From the NCBI GenBank assembly GCA_900549375.1, contig URNY01000006.1, forward strand, positions 1 through 37,296: a DNA stretch of 37,296 nucleotides, read 5' to 3'. The stretch comes from an uncultured Bacteroidales bacterium (lineage in GTDB: Bacteria > Bacteroidota > Bacteroidia > Bacteroidales > Muribaculaceae). The number at the start of each line of letters is the position of its first letter. Position 1 is the stretch's first letter. Positions 1 through 7,474 of the stretch are shown piece after piece. Below the pieces are notes generated by a model that saw only the letters and a program-made list of their open reading frames with translations, was not told the origin of the DNA and searched no databases. A program made the translations under genes and the position numbers.

Positions 1-102
1 TATTAAACGAAAAACGGGAAGTGTTCAGTGGTCAGATAATGATTTTGAAATAATTCATGAAGCCAATCACAATGAAGCAATGACTATTTATGATGTTTTA
101 TG

Positions 103-495
103 TTATTCCAATATTCCTCCGATCGAATGCGGTATAAACGGTCCCTCTTTAACTTCAAAGATCACGGTTCCTTTTTCATGTACCTCAAGCGAATGCCATG
201 TCCTCGGGGGTATCTGTACTCCATGAATCCCTTCCCTTAGATCAAGAAGCTGAGAATCTGTTATTCTCTTTTCATCATCATGGAAAGTCACTGTCAACGA
301 TCCGCGAAGAAGAATATACATCTCAGCTACTTCATGGCGATGTATGGGCATGACGGTACCGGGCTCCATTGCATTGAGAAGCCTCTGGCATTTGTCGGAA
401 AGCGAGGGATGAAAATTATAATTAATTCTGAGGCGTGAGTTTGCCTTAGCCTCGGATATGATATTGTCTAAAAGCTCGTCATCAATAACTTGCAT
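103..495 (-). CDS. wbuC: WbuC-family cupin metalloprotein
   Basis: A 130-residue single-domain cupin. The metal-site pattern H52-x-H54-x3-E58 is followed by the conserved Gly turn (RGS, 64-66) and a second-half histidine at H101 in a PPRTWH context, which is the layout of the WbuC family found in O-antigen and capsule clusters. The biochemical role of WbuC is not established; it is assumed to act on a cytoplasmic sugar or nucleotide-sugar intermediate. The gene lies 333 bp from the previous gene and has its own promoter-like element at 719-789, so it probably opens a second polysaccharide unit that continues to the left of the window. Length is normal for the family. No minus-strand ORF follows in the last 102 bases. 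The family call is from residue pattern, not a search. Confidence 0.85.
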   Translation of the reverse strand: MQVIDDELLDNIISEAKANSRLRINYNFHPSLSDKCQRLLNAMEPGTVMPIHRHEVAEMYILLRGSLTVTFHDDEKRITDSQLLDLREGIHGVQIPPRTWHSLEVHEKGTVIFEVKEGPFIPHSIGGILE

Positions 496-718
496 GATTC
501 TTTCGATTTATCGAGCGTATGGGTTATGATGCTCTTACATTCGCGCCGGGGTGTGCCTTCCTTTCCCGCGCGACCAATAGCGGCCGCCGGAACGCAGACA
601 CACACATCCGCCCGACTACTCTTTCAAGCCTCGGGTCTCTACCTTCTCCAAATACATGGGCTCCGGCGCAATGCGTTTTCTTCAAACATCGTTAATGCAA
701 ATCAATGTCTTTATTTCG
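496..718 (-). promoter_or_regulatory. Long 5' leader of wbuC with nested mini-ORFs
   Basis: Together with the promoter element at 719-789 and a short tail to 828, this makes a 333-bp gene-free gap. If transcription starts just after the -7 box at 720-727, wbuC has a leader of about 220 nt. On the minus strand two overlapping mini-ORFs start soon after the box: one of 16 codons (639-689) and one of 13 codons (616-657, MYLEKVETRGLKE). Neither resembles a known leader peptide. I see no clear terminator hairpin. A regulatory leader, or decayed coding sequence, are both possible. Confidence 0.35.
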
Positions 719-789
719 GCAAAGATACGAATTTTTTCGCTACTTCCCGCCTCCCGTTTGCACTTTTTTGCACTCCTTGAACCTGTTTA
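719..789 (-). promoter_or_regulatory. 71-bp promoter element, copy B (wbuC side)
   Basis: Matches the element at 11183-11253 upstream of upxY at 66 of 71 positions, in the same orientation. It carries the Bacteroidetes -7 box TATCTTTG (minus strand, 727 to 720) and upstream it carries two copies of GTGCAAA. No good TTTG -33 box is found at 19-21 nt. Its conservation stops just upstream of the -7 box region and about 62 nt farther upstream, so the whole regulatory region appears duplicated, not just the core promoter. Confidence 0.65.
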
Positions 790-828
790 TATTTTTAGAT
801 TCTGTTTCCGGAGAATTATTATGATTTA

Positions 829-1872
829 TTATGCTTTGATATGTCGCACGATTTCTTGTGCCTTGCGGAATTCATCAGGAGTGCCTATGTCTATCCAAAG
901 GCTGGTGAGCGGATAGCGGATAACTTTGCCGCCGTTCTCGGCGAGCCTGGTGATGAGGTCGGTGGCATTGAATACTTCGTTGTCGGGAATATACCTAAGC
1001 ACTTCCTTCTTGATCAGATATATGCCTGCATTTGCATATAGCGAGTAAGTGGGTTTCTCCTTCACTCCGAGTATGTTTCTACCGTCGAGTTCGAAAATTC
1101 CGTAGGGCACGGACACTGTGTATGGAATAGCGGCGGCCGACATGTCGGCATCATGCTGCTTGAAATGCAGGTAGAAATCTTCGTAGTCTATGTCTGTAAG
1201 AAGATCGGAATTCATCACCAGAATTGTGTCGCTGTGAAAATCCTCCACAAGCTTCAACGCGCCGATGGTTCCGTAGAACTCTTTCTCCGCCACGCAGTTC
1301 ACTTTCACCCCTTTTGCAAAGGGCTCGCTAAAATGATCTATAATTTTATCCTTGAGATAGTTCACCGTGACATGAATATTGCGCATGCCGGCATCTATCA
1401 GTCGCTCAACATTATAGTCGATAATGGCTTTATCGCCTAACTTCAACAGAGGTTTCGGTGTATCTAAAGTAAGCGGTCGCAGTCTCTCACCCTTACCTCC
1501 TGCCATAAGAACGGCATCGACAGGCAATTTGGAACTATACAGGCTTAAATCGATAACTTCCCGTATTCTTCCTTCATCATCGAGAACCGGAATCAGAAGT
1601 ATCCCCCTCTTCTTTAATTCACGAACTTTGCCAACCTCTTCCAATGAGCGAACAGACTGAAATGCTGAGCGCATGGCCTCAGTCACGGATGTGCCGAGTT
1701 GCAGTCCGGCTATAAGCCCTCGACGGATATCGCCATCTGTGAGGGTGCCGAGCAATTGAAGGCTTTCGTCTACAACGAACAACGTCATCGTTGTGTTATG
1801 CAACGTATTGAGCGCCAACAACGCATCCTTGATTGTGGCGGTTGCGGGAATTAAAAATTTATCGAATTCCAT
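829..1872 (-). CDS. CBS-domain sugar-1-phosphate nucleotidyltransferase (PtmE-like)
   Basis: A 347-residue cytoplasmic enzyme with two parts. Residues 1-115 form a CBS pair (LGTLTDGDIRRGL is the typical CBS motif). Residues 118-347 form a nucleotidyltransferase, with GGKGERLRPLT at 125-135, the PKPLL lysine, and a metal-binding MNSDLL motif. This architecture is that of Campylobacter PtmE, a glucosamine-1-phosphate guanylyltransferase that feeds GDP-sugars into legionaminic acid synthesis. It follows a PtmA-like SDR (7-bp gap) and a LegC-type aminotransferase, which supports that pathway. It is the last gene of the upxY operon. Substrate and nucleotide (GTP versus another NTP) cannot be read from sequence alone. 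Confidence 0.8.
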   Translation of the reverse strand: MEFDKFLIPATATIKDALLALNTLHNTTMTLFVVDESLQLLGTLTDGDIRRGLIAGLQLGTSVTEAMRSAFQSVRSLEEVGKVRELKKRGILLIPVLDDEGRIREVIDLSLYSSKLPVDAVLMAGGKGERLRPLTLDTPKPLLKLGDKAIIDYNVERLIDAGMRNIHVTVNYLKDKIIDHFSEPFAKGVKVNCVAEKEFYGTIGALKLVEDFHSDTILVMNSDLLTDIDYEDFYLHFKQHDADMSAAAIPYTVSVPYGIFELDGRNILGVKEKPTYSLYANAGIYLIKKEVLRYIPDNEVFNATDLITRLAENGGKVIRYPLTSLWIDIGTPDEFRKAQEIVRHIKA

Positions 1873-1879
1873 ATAGTCT

Positions 1880-2629
1880 TTAGATTGCTGTCCAGCCTCC
1901 GTCGGCGGCGATTATCTGGCCGGTGATATATTTTGCTCCGTCGGAAACAAGGAAGAGACATAGCGGCGCGATATCGTCGGGATTCCCCATGCGTTTCATG
2001 GGGCAACGGTGGTTGTAGTTCTTTACAAATTCCTCCCGCTGATGATCCCAGATGCCTCCGGGGCATACGCAGTTAACGCGCACGTTATATTTGCCGAAAT
2101 AGGAGGCAAGATAACGGGTGAAGTTGATGATGCCCCCTTTCACAGCGCAATATTCGGCGGGAGATGTGCCGCCGTAATCCTCATAGATAGTAAAGTCGTT
2201 GCCCACGATTCCATAGATGGAACCGAAGTTCACCACAGAACCGAAGCCCTGACGCTCCATCACTTTGAGAATCTGCTGGTCGAGATAGAACACGGAGTTG
2301 AGTTGCAACTCCACATTATCTTTCCAATGCGAGAAGGGTGTGTCTTCAAACCGGTATTTGCCCCAGTCTTTTGTGCGTGGATAGGCGGCGTTGATAAGGC
2401 CGTCGATCTTCGCGTGATTCTCTAACGCGAATTTCACAAGACCCTCGATCGAGGCGTTGTCGCCAAGGTCGAGCCGGAAGGTGGAGAATTTCTCACCGAC
2501 TTTTGTCTCGAACGAGATGTCGGCCGATACCACCGTGGCGTCATGCTCCTGCAACTCGCGCACTATCTCGCGGCCGATCAGCCCGTTGGCTCCGGCCACT
2601 ATTATCATTTTATCTTTCAGATCTTTCAT
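1880..2629 (-). CDS. Short-chain dehydrogenase (PtmA-like)
   Basis: A 249-residue classical SDR. The NAD(P) loop is AGANGLIG (12-19), the catalytic serine is S137 (FGSIYG), and Y160-x3-K164 is intact, so it should be an active oxidoreductase. The C-terminal ITGQIIAADGGW motif is standard. Sequence and context (next to LegC-type and PtmE-like genes) resemble Campylobacter PtmA, a flagellin-modification SDR linked to legionaminic acid loci; its precise reaction is not settled. It is 11 bp from the aminotransferase stop and 7 bp from the nucleotidyltransferase start, so co-transcription is almost certain. It could instead act on another sugar intermediate. Confidence 0.8.
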   Translation of the reverse strand: MKDLKDKMIIVAGANGLIGREIVRELQEHDATVVSADISFETKVGEKFSTFRLDLGDNASIEGLVKFALENHAKIDGLINAAYPRTKDWGKYRFEDTPFSHWKDNVELQLNSVFYLDQQILKVMERQGFGSVVNFGSIYGIVGNDFTIYEDYGGTSPAEYCAVKGGIINFTRYLASYFGKYNVRVNCVCPGGIWDHQREEFVKNYNHRCPMKRMGNPDDIAPLCLFLVSDGAKYITGQIIAADGGWTAI

Positions 2630-2640
2630 AATCTAAGGCT

Positions 2641-3816
2641 CTAAATTATTACTCCGGAGGGGATGTTTACTATCCTGTCGGCAAGGAATTCGGTGTTGGC
2701 AAGGCCATCGGTCTGCGCATCCTTGAACATCGGGAGGCGGTTCATCAGCTCCCATATCGGACGCGTCATTACTCCGTTGTCGTTGGTATATTCCAGGAAT
2801 TCCTGCTGTGCCTCTCTGTCGGGAAGCATGATGGCGTTAAGCCAATAGTTCGAAACACTGTTTTCCGGCTCGGCCATGAATTTTATTCCTCCGGGTTCTC
2901 CGGCAAAAAATTCCTTATAATAAGCCGCTGTTGCCCTCTTGCTTTCCAGAAATTTATCGATACATTCGAGCTGGGCGCATCCCAAAGCGGCGTTGATGTT
3001 GGGCATACGGTAGTTGTAGCCAATATGGTCGTGGACAAACGCCCAGCGGTGAGGCACTTTTGCCTGCGTGGTGAGATGCTTGGCAAAGGCTCCGAGTTCA
3101 GGGTCGTTGAAAAGGAGCATACCGCCGCCACCGGTGGTGATGGTCTTGTTGCCGTTGAAGCTCAGGGCACCGACCTTGCCGAACGTGCCCGTGTGCTTGC
3201 CATGGTATTTGGAACCGATGCTCTCCGCGGCATCCTCCACGAGTTCTATGTGCCATTTGCGGCAGAGCTCGCAGAGCTCGTCGAGGCGCGCGGGATGACC
3301 GAAGGTATGCATCGGCACGCAGGCCTTGATGCGCCGACCTGTGTTGCGGTTATAGCAGACTCCGTCGGCCCGGACCTCCGCGTTGGCCTCAAGCCAGCGC
3401 TCCATAGCCTCGGGGGAAAGACCCATCGTGTCGAGGTCGACATCGATGAACACCGGATGCGCGCCGATATAGCTGATGGCGTTGCACGTGGCGATAAACG
3501 TGAGCGCCTGCGAGATCACCTCGTCGCCGCGCTCCACGCCCGCGAGCATCAGCGCCATATGCAACGCCGCGGTACCGTTCACCGTAACAACGGCACGCGC
3601 CGCCCCGGTGTAACGGGCAATCTCCTCCTCGAAATGGTTGACAAACGGACCGACGCTCGAAACGAACGTCGAATCGATGCACTCTTCGAGATACTTCTTC
3701 TCATTGCCGGCAAACGTGGGGTGATGAAGCATCACCGTCTCGCCGTCGCCGGCCCGGAATCTGTCCCGAATCATCGAGACAACATCTGAATATATTGCGT
3801 TTTCGCTCATCCTCAA
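2641..3816 (-). CDS. legC: LegC-family DegT/DnrJ sugar aminotransferase
   Basis: A 391-residue PLP-dependent sugar aminotransferase. The N-terminal block FAGNEKKYLEECIDSTFVSS (35-54) is characteristic of the LegC branch. D195 (VEDAAES) and the Schiff-base lysine K224 in SFNGNKTITTGGGG are present, as is the typical C-terminal RIVNIPSG. LegC converts a 4-keto-6-deoxy nucleotide sugar to the 4-amino sugar in legionaminic acid synthesis. Length is full. The gene sits between an acyltransferase gene (10 bp) and the PtmA-like SDR. The partner dehydratase further upstream looks damaged, and the later pathway enzymes are not in the window, so the pathway is only partly visible. Confidence 0.82.
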   Translation of the reverse strand: MRMSENAIYSDVVSMIRDRFRAGDGETVMLHHPTFAGNEKKYLEECIDSTFVSSVGPFVNHFEEEIARYTGAARAVVTVNGTAALHMALMLAGVERGDEVISQALTFIATCNAISYIGAHPVFIDVDLDTMGLSPEAMERWLEANAEVRADGVCYNRNTGRRIKACVPMHTFGHPARLDELCELCRKWHIELVEDAAESIGSKYHGKHTGTFGKVGALSFNGNKTITTGGGGMLLFNDPELGAFAKHLTTQAKVPHRWAFVHDHIGYNYRMPNINAALGCAQLECIDKFLESKRATAAYYKEFFAGEPGGIKFMAEPENSVSNYWLNAIMLPDREAQQEFLEYTNDNGVMTRPIWELMNRLPMFKDAQTDGLANTEFLADRIVNIPSGVII

Positions 3817-3825
3817 TGAACTTGT

Positions 3826-4836
3826 TTAAACTTGTTTAATATCAAATGTATATGTGCAATATTCTACGCCCCCCATTATATATTTATACTTTTCATTCCC
3901 CCGGCTCAAATCCAAATTTCTGATGGACGTATGGTCAATGAGGTATTTTACACATTCATATATAAGTAGATTTCCCGGACTATATTTAGAAAACTTATCA
4001 TTGATGGAAAGTCTCGGAACTGTTATCAGAGTCTCCTGTCTGTTCTTTAAACCGAGCATGCAGGAGGCCATTTCTCCGTTTATCTCCAGATAGCATATAA
4101 AGCGATTGTCGGAGGTGGTGAGACTGCGGGTATCATGCTTGAAATGCCTTCCGATATATTCCATGAGCCGGATGCGAGCCGCAGACATTCCTATGCGGTA
4201 TCTGTTTCTCATCCGGGAATAATATAAATCCAAAACCTTCGCGATTTCATTTTCAGTGTGTGCGACTTTGAATTCAACTGTGGTTCCGTCTTTAACTATT
4301 CGATTCAACGACGTTCTTATGTTCTGACGGGAGTTTTTAGAGAGTCCTTTGAAATATTCATTGAAGTCATCCCCAAATTTCACATTCACATGCGGATAGG
4401 GTTCTATCCGATGGCCTGGAGCTATATTCCTGATATAATCCAGTACCAGAGAATCCGCGTTTATACGGGAGCAACTAATTTCCCCTCCGACAGACTTTCT
4501 GACCGATTCGATACATTGGCCGAGAATTTCGCGGTCGATATCGGAAGCATAAATGAAATCGATGTTGTCGGAACCTTGAATATCACCCAGCATTTTGCAG
4601 AAACGGCCGGTGATTGATTTGGCCAAAGGAGCGATAAAAATAGGAGTATTATCTTTATAACATACTGCGAATAAAGGCCTCTGGAAGCCCTTCAGCTGAT
4701 ATAGCCAATATGAATCGCATATGCACTTATTGTAATAATAATACATATACGGAAGCAATTTAGGATTCCTTGAAACGAGGCTATCCCAGATTGTCTCTAT
4801 GTCGTCTATATTTTTATAAAGCTTGCAACTAATCAT
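3826..4836 (-). CDS. GNAT-fold acyltransferase (FemAB/BioF2-like)
   Basis: A 336-residue protein resembling the Acetyltransf_6 / FemAB-like double-GNAT family. Visible features are a basic segment SKNSRQNIRTSLNRIV (about 176-191), typical of this family just before the second GNAT half, and a C-terminal NLDLSRGNEKYKYIMGG block with the K-x-K/Y pattern. No signal peptide or membrane segment. Its place in the operon suggests N- or O-acylation of a sugar intermediate, possibly the LegH step, but LegH proteins are usually a different fold. The gene is more AT-rich than its neighbours, suggesting separate origin. Acyl donor and acceptor are unknown. Confidence 0.65.
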   Translation of the reverse strand: MISCKLYKNIDDIETIWDSLVSRNPKLLPYMYYYYNKCICDSYWLYQLKGFQRPLFAVCYKDNTPIFIAPLAKSITGRFCKMLGDIQGSDNIDFIYASDIDREILGQCIESVRKSVGGEISCSRINADSLVLDYIRNIAPGHRIEPYPHVNVKFGDDFNEYFKGLSKNSRQNIRTSLNRIVKDGTTVEFKVAHTENEIAKVLDLYYSRMRNRYRIGMSAARIRLMEYIGRHFKHDTRSLTTSDNRFICYLEINGEMASCMLGLKNRQETLITVPRLSINDKFSKYSPGNLLIYECVKYLIDHTSIRNLDLSRGNEKYKYIMGGVEYCTYTFDIKQV

Positions 4837-4887
4837 CGTCCTACCAAAGTTTTGTCAGTAATTTGTCAGTAATTCGCCGGCATCCTG

Positions 4888-6225
4888 TCATATTCTGTCA
4901 TAATCCCCGGCATAGAACTTTTCAATCATTCCCACGATGCCGCGTGTAGTGCTTTCGGAGATAAGATTCATTCCGCTTTCCCCTTCGATCTGTCGTAGAA
5001 AAGAGAGAATCTCGTAGCGTATTCCCTCCCCCTCGAGTTGATAAAAATAGCGTTTGTTGCGGCTCTGATCCTCATACCTGACTTCGAAATAGTCGGTTTT
5101 CCACCAAGGCGCCGGAACATAGATATAGCCTTTCGTCCCGGAAATCACCATTTCTCCCTCGGATTTCACTCCCAGGCCGACTTTAAACGAGGCCGTTCCA
5201 TTTCCGAACACAAAGAACCCTTTTGTAAAGAGGTCAAAATTGTCGTAACCTTCAAGAATCCGGGAAGAAAGCCGACAATACTTGATATCGCTGCCGAAAA
5301 TATCGAATATCGGGAGCATCGCGTTCGGCCCCCACCAGCAAAGGCTGTTCCACATATATGGTTTCGGCAATCCACCATTGCATTGAATGTCGGCAAGACT
5401 TGTGCATGTGGTATCCACCGACATGACCTCGCCGATAATTCCCGCCTTAACGAGCAATATCAGCCGATTGAAGGCCGTGGAATATGCGGTTTTCACCGCA
5501 TCCATCAATATCAGGCCGTTATTTTGGGCTATCGCGGAAAGTTCATCCAATTCAGTCAGCTTCAGCGTTATAGGCGATTCGCATAAAACGTGCTTCCCGC
5601 GCTCGAGCGCAGCCTTGGTCTGAGAATAGTGCTTCTCCGGCATCGAGGCCACATACACCGCGTCGCTGGCCTCCAACAGCGACTCCAAGGAATCAAAAAT
5701 GGTGACGGGCTCGCAATCGGTATCGATGTTTTCAGGAGCCTCGCATAGAACTCCCGACACCGAAACTCCGTTCACATATCCGCATTCACGGCGGAATTTT
5801 GTCACAATCGAGGTCTCACCGATAAGACCTATCCGCAACTCCTTCCTCTCTGAGCGTATCTTGGTGCTTGAGATGCCTTCAGTGCGGTCGAGATAGACCA
5901 CCTTGCAGAATTCGTTGAGATAGTCGAATTTGCCGGTCCAGTCGGAGCCTACCGTGAAGATGTCAATCTCGTATTTCCGTATGTCGTCGATTTTCTGACC
6001 TTCGTATTCCTCTACGATAATCTTGTCGGCAAGCCCTGTGGCTTTCACCGCCTCCACTCGCTCCATTAGCGATTGCTGCACGTTGATCTTGCCGCGGGTG
6101 CGGTCGAATCCATCGGCCGTGACACCCACTATCAGATAGTCGCCCAATGCCTTGGCACGCTTCAACAAGCGGATATGACCCTCGTGCAGAAGATCGTAGG
6201 TGCCATATGTTATGACTTTCTTCAT
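4888..6225 (-). CDS. Cytidylyltransferase / Gfo-Idh-MocA fusion
   Basis: A 445-residue two-domain protein. Residues 1-125 are a TagD-type nucleotidylyltransferase with H14-E-G-H17 and the RTEGISSTKIR motif at 114-124, as in CTP:glycerol-3-phosphate cytidylyltransferase. Residues 130-445 resemble a Gfo/Idh/MocA oxidoreductase with a Rossmann start (RIGLIGETS, 131-139). The usual catalytic CEKP motif reads CESP (215-218), so the lysine is a serine, and the usual downstream D/H catalytic motif is not recognisable. The second half may therefore bind substrate or cofactor without normal dehydrogenase chemistry. It follows the class V aminotransferase by about 40 bp. A CDP-activated small alcohol or amino alcohol is a plausible product (inference). 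Confidence 0.75.
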   Translation of the reverse strand: MKKVITYGTYDLLHEGHIRLLKRAKALGDYLIVGVTADGFDRTRGKINVQQSLMERVEAVKATGLADKIIVEEYEGQKIDDIRKYEIDIFTVGSDWTGKFDYLNEFCKVVYLDRTEGISSTKIRSERKELRIGLIGETSIVTKFRRECGYVNGVSVSGVLCEAPENIDTDCEPVTIFDSLESLLEASDAVYVASMPEKHYSQTKAALERGKHVLCESPITLKLTELDELSAIAQNNGLILMDAVKTAYSTAFNRLILLVKAGIIGEVMSVDTTCTSLADIQCNGGLPKPYMWNSLCWWGPNAMLPIFDIFGSDIKYCRLSSRILEGYDNFDLFTKGFFVFGNGTASFKVGLGVKSEGEMVISGTKGYIYVPAPWWKTDYFEVRYEDQSRNKRYFYQLEGEGIRYEILSFLRQIEGESGMNLISESTTRGIVGMIEKFYAGDYDRI

Positions 6226-6265
6226 ACGGAATCTTACGGATTGACGATAGTTGCTGTCCGGTTGG

Positions 6266-7360
6266 TCAGATTATCCCTCGCTTCTGCAAATCGCGGAAGG
6301 CATTGACGAGCGTGGTGTTGTCCTCTTCCGACAAGTGGCCGAGATGTCCCACGCGAAACACTTCGTCGCGAAGCTCACCGCCATTGGGGCATACCCATAT
6401 CCCGTATTCATCTTTCAGAATGGTGAAAATATCGTATGCCGAGGCCGTGTCGCAATGCAACGGAGTGACGGCGTTCGACAACGATTCCGAGATAATTCTG
6501 AAAGGAAGGTCTTTAATCTTCTCTCTGAAGTCGGCCGCGAGTTCGCGCATCCGCGCCACCTCTGATTCGACTCCGCCCTTTCTCTTTATCTCGTTCAAAC
6601 GGCAATTAATCTGAAGCAACGTGCCGACAGCGGGCGTGAACGGTGTCTGCCCGCGTTCGCCGTTTTTCAAAGCTGATTTCAAGTCGAGATACATGCTCTT
6701 CACCGGTGTCAACGCTATTCTTTCGAGTGCTTTGGCCGACATCACCACCACCGACACTCCCGGAGGGCATGCAAGTGCCTTCTGCGAACCGGTGATCATT
6801 ATCCCTATCCCATGGCCTTTGAAGTCAATTTCATCGGCAAGGAAGGAACTGATGGCATCCACCATAAGGAACAGACCGTTTCTCTTGCAGAAATCGGAAA
6901 TCATGTCCAAATCGTAATGAACGCCGGTTGAGGTCTCATGGATATTCACCAAAAAGGCCGTATACCCTTTCCCTTCGAATTCCGACAAGTGGGCGGCAGT
7001 GAGTTTCTGTCCTGGCTGCAATTTTATGGCCGAGAAGGGAATGCCGTGCAATTCGAGCAATTCCACAAAACGATGGCCAAAGCTGCCGCCATCCACCACA
7101 ATCACTCGATCGTCAGGCGTCAGCGTGTTCATAACTACGGCCTCCATCGCAGCAGTGCCACTGCCGGTGAGGAACACCACCCGGTCCGACTCGTCGGCCC
7201 GCGCGAATTCCTTGACAAGACGCTCATTCTCCAACATCACTTCGGAAAATTCAGGCGTCCGGAAATATGGAACCTGCTCGGCGCCGATGGCGCAGACGGC
7301 CTCCGACGACATCACCGGTCCGACCGTGAAATTAAGTTTCGACTCTATCTTTTTTGCCAT
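6266..7360 (-). CDS. Class V aminotransferase (AGT/PhnW-like)
   Basis: A 364-residue PLP enzyme of aminotransferase class V. TGSGTAAMEA (65-74) is the phosphate-binding turn, D168 sits in VDAISS, and the Schiff-base lysine is K194 in TGSQKALACPPG. The overall pattern matches alanine-glyoxylate and 2-aminoethylphosphonate-pyruvate transaminases. No PEP mutase or phosphonopyruvate decarboxylase is in the window, so a phosphonate role is not supported here. Sitting directly before the cytidylyltransferase fusion, it may make a small amino alcohol phosphate that is then activated with CTP; serinol phosphate is one example known from capsule pathways. A heptamer repeat array lies just upstream of its start. 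Confidence 0.75.
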   Translation of the reverse strand: MAKKIESKLNFTVGPVMSSEAVCAIGAEQVPYFRTPEFSEVMLENERLVKEFARADESDRVVFLTGSGTAAMEAVVMNTLTPDDRVIVVDGGSFGHRFVELLELHGIPFSAIKLQPGQKLTAAHLSEFEGKGYTAFLVNIHETSTGVHYDLDMISDFCKRNGLFLMVDAISSFLADEIDFKGHGIGIMITGSQKALACPPGVSVVVMSAKALERIALTPVKSMYLDLKSALKNGERGQTPFTPAVGTLLQINCRLNEIKRKGGVESEVARMRELAADFREKIKDLPFRIISESLSNAVTPLHCDTASAYDIFTILKDEYGIWVCPNGGELRDEVFRVGHLGHLSEEDNTTLVNAFRDLQKRGII

Positions 7361-7391
7361 GATTGTTTTGATATGTTCCGGACGTTACATC

Positions 7392-7468
7392 CCTCTTACC
7401 TCTTACCTCTTACCTCTTACCTTTTACCTCTTACCTCTTACCTCTTACCTCTTACCTCTTACCTCTTG
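7392..7468. repeat. Heptamer tandem array (CCTCTTA x 11)
   Basis: Eleven head-to-tail 7-bp units, nine perfect; the unit at 7420 has C to T and the last unit at 7462 ends in G. In the sense of the flanking genes it reads TAAGAGG. It occupies most of the 114-bp space between the dehydratase stop and the aminotransferase start, ending 31 bp before that start codon. Each unit carries a stop in one frame, so it is not coding. Unit number changes by slippage would alter leader length of the aminotransferase. Confidence 0.9.
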
Positions 7469-7474
7469 ACGATA

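Noticed and set aside
2..229. Plus-strand open frame entering from the left edge, whose first 35 codons look protein-like
   Set aside because: It continues through the antisense of wbuC for 127 bp before stopping; a convergent gene with that overlap is unlikely. Sequence left of the window would decide.
3025..3789. 254-codon plus-strand open frame
   Set aside because: Antisense of the LegC-type aminotransferase, with no domain pattern.
4849..4906. Four TGTCA motifs around the fusion gene stop
   Set aside because: Short, unevenly spaced and partly coding; no clear function.
6266..7360. Phosphonate (2-aminoethylphosphonate) pathway from the PhnW-like enzyme
   Set aside because: No PEP mutase or phosphonopyruvate decarboxylase is present.
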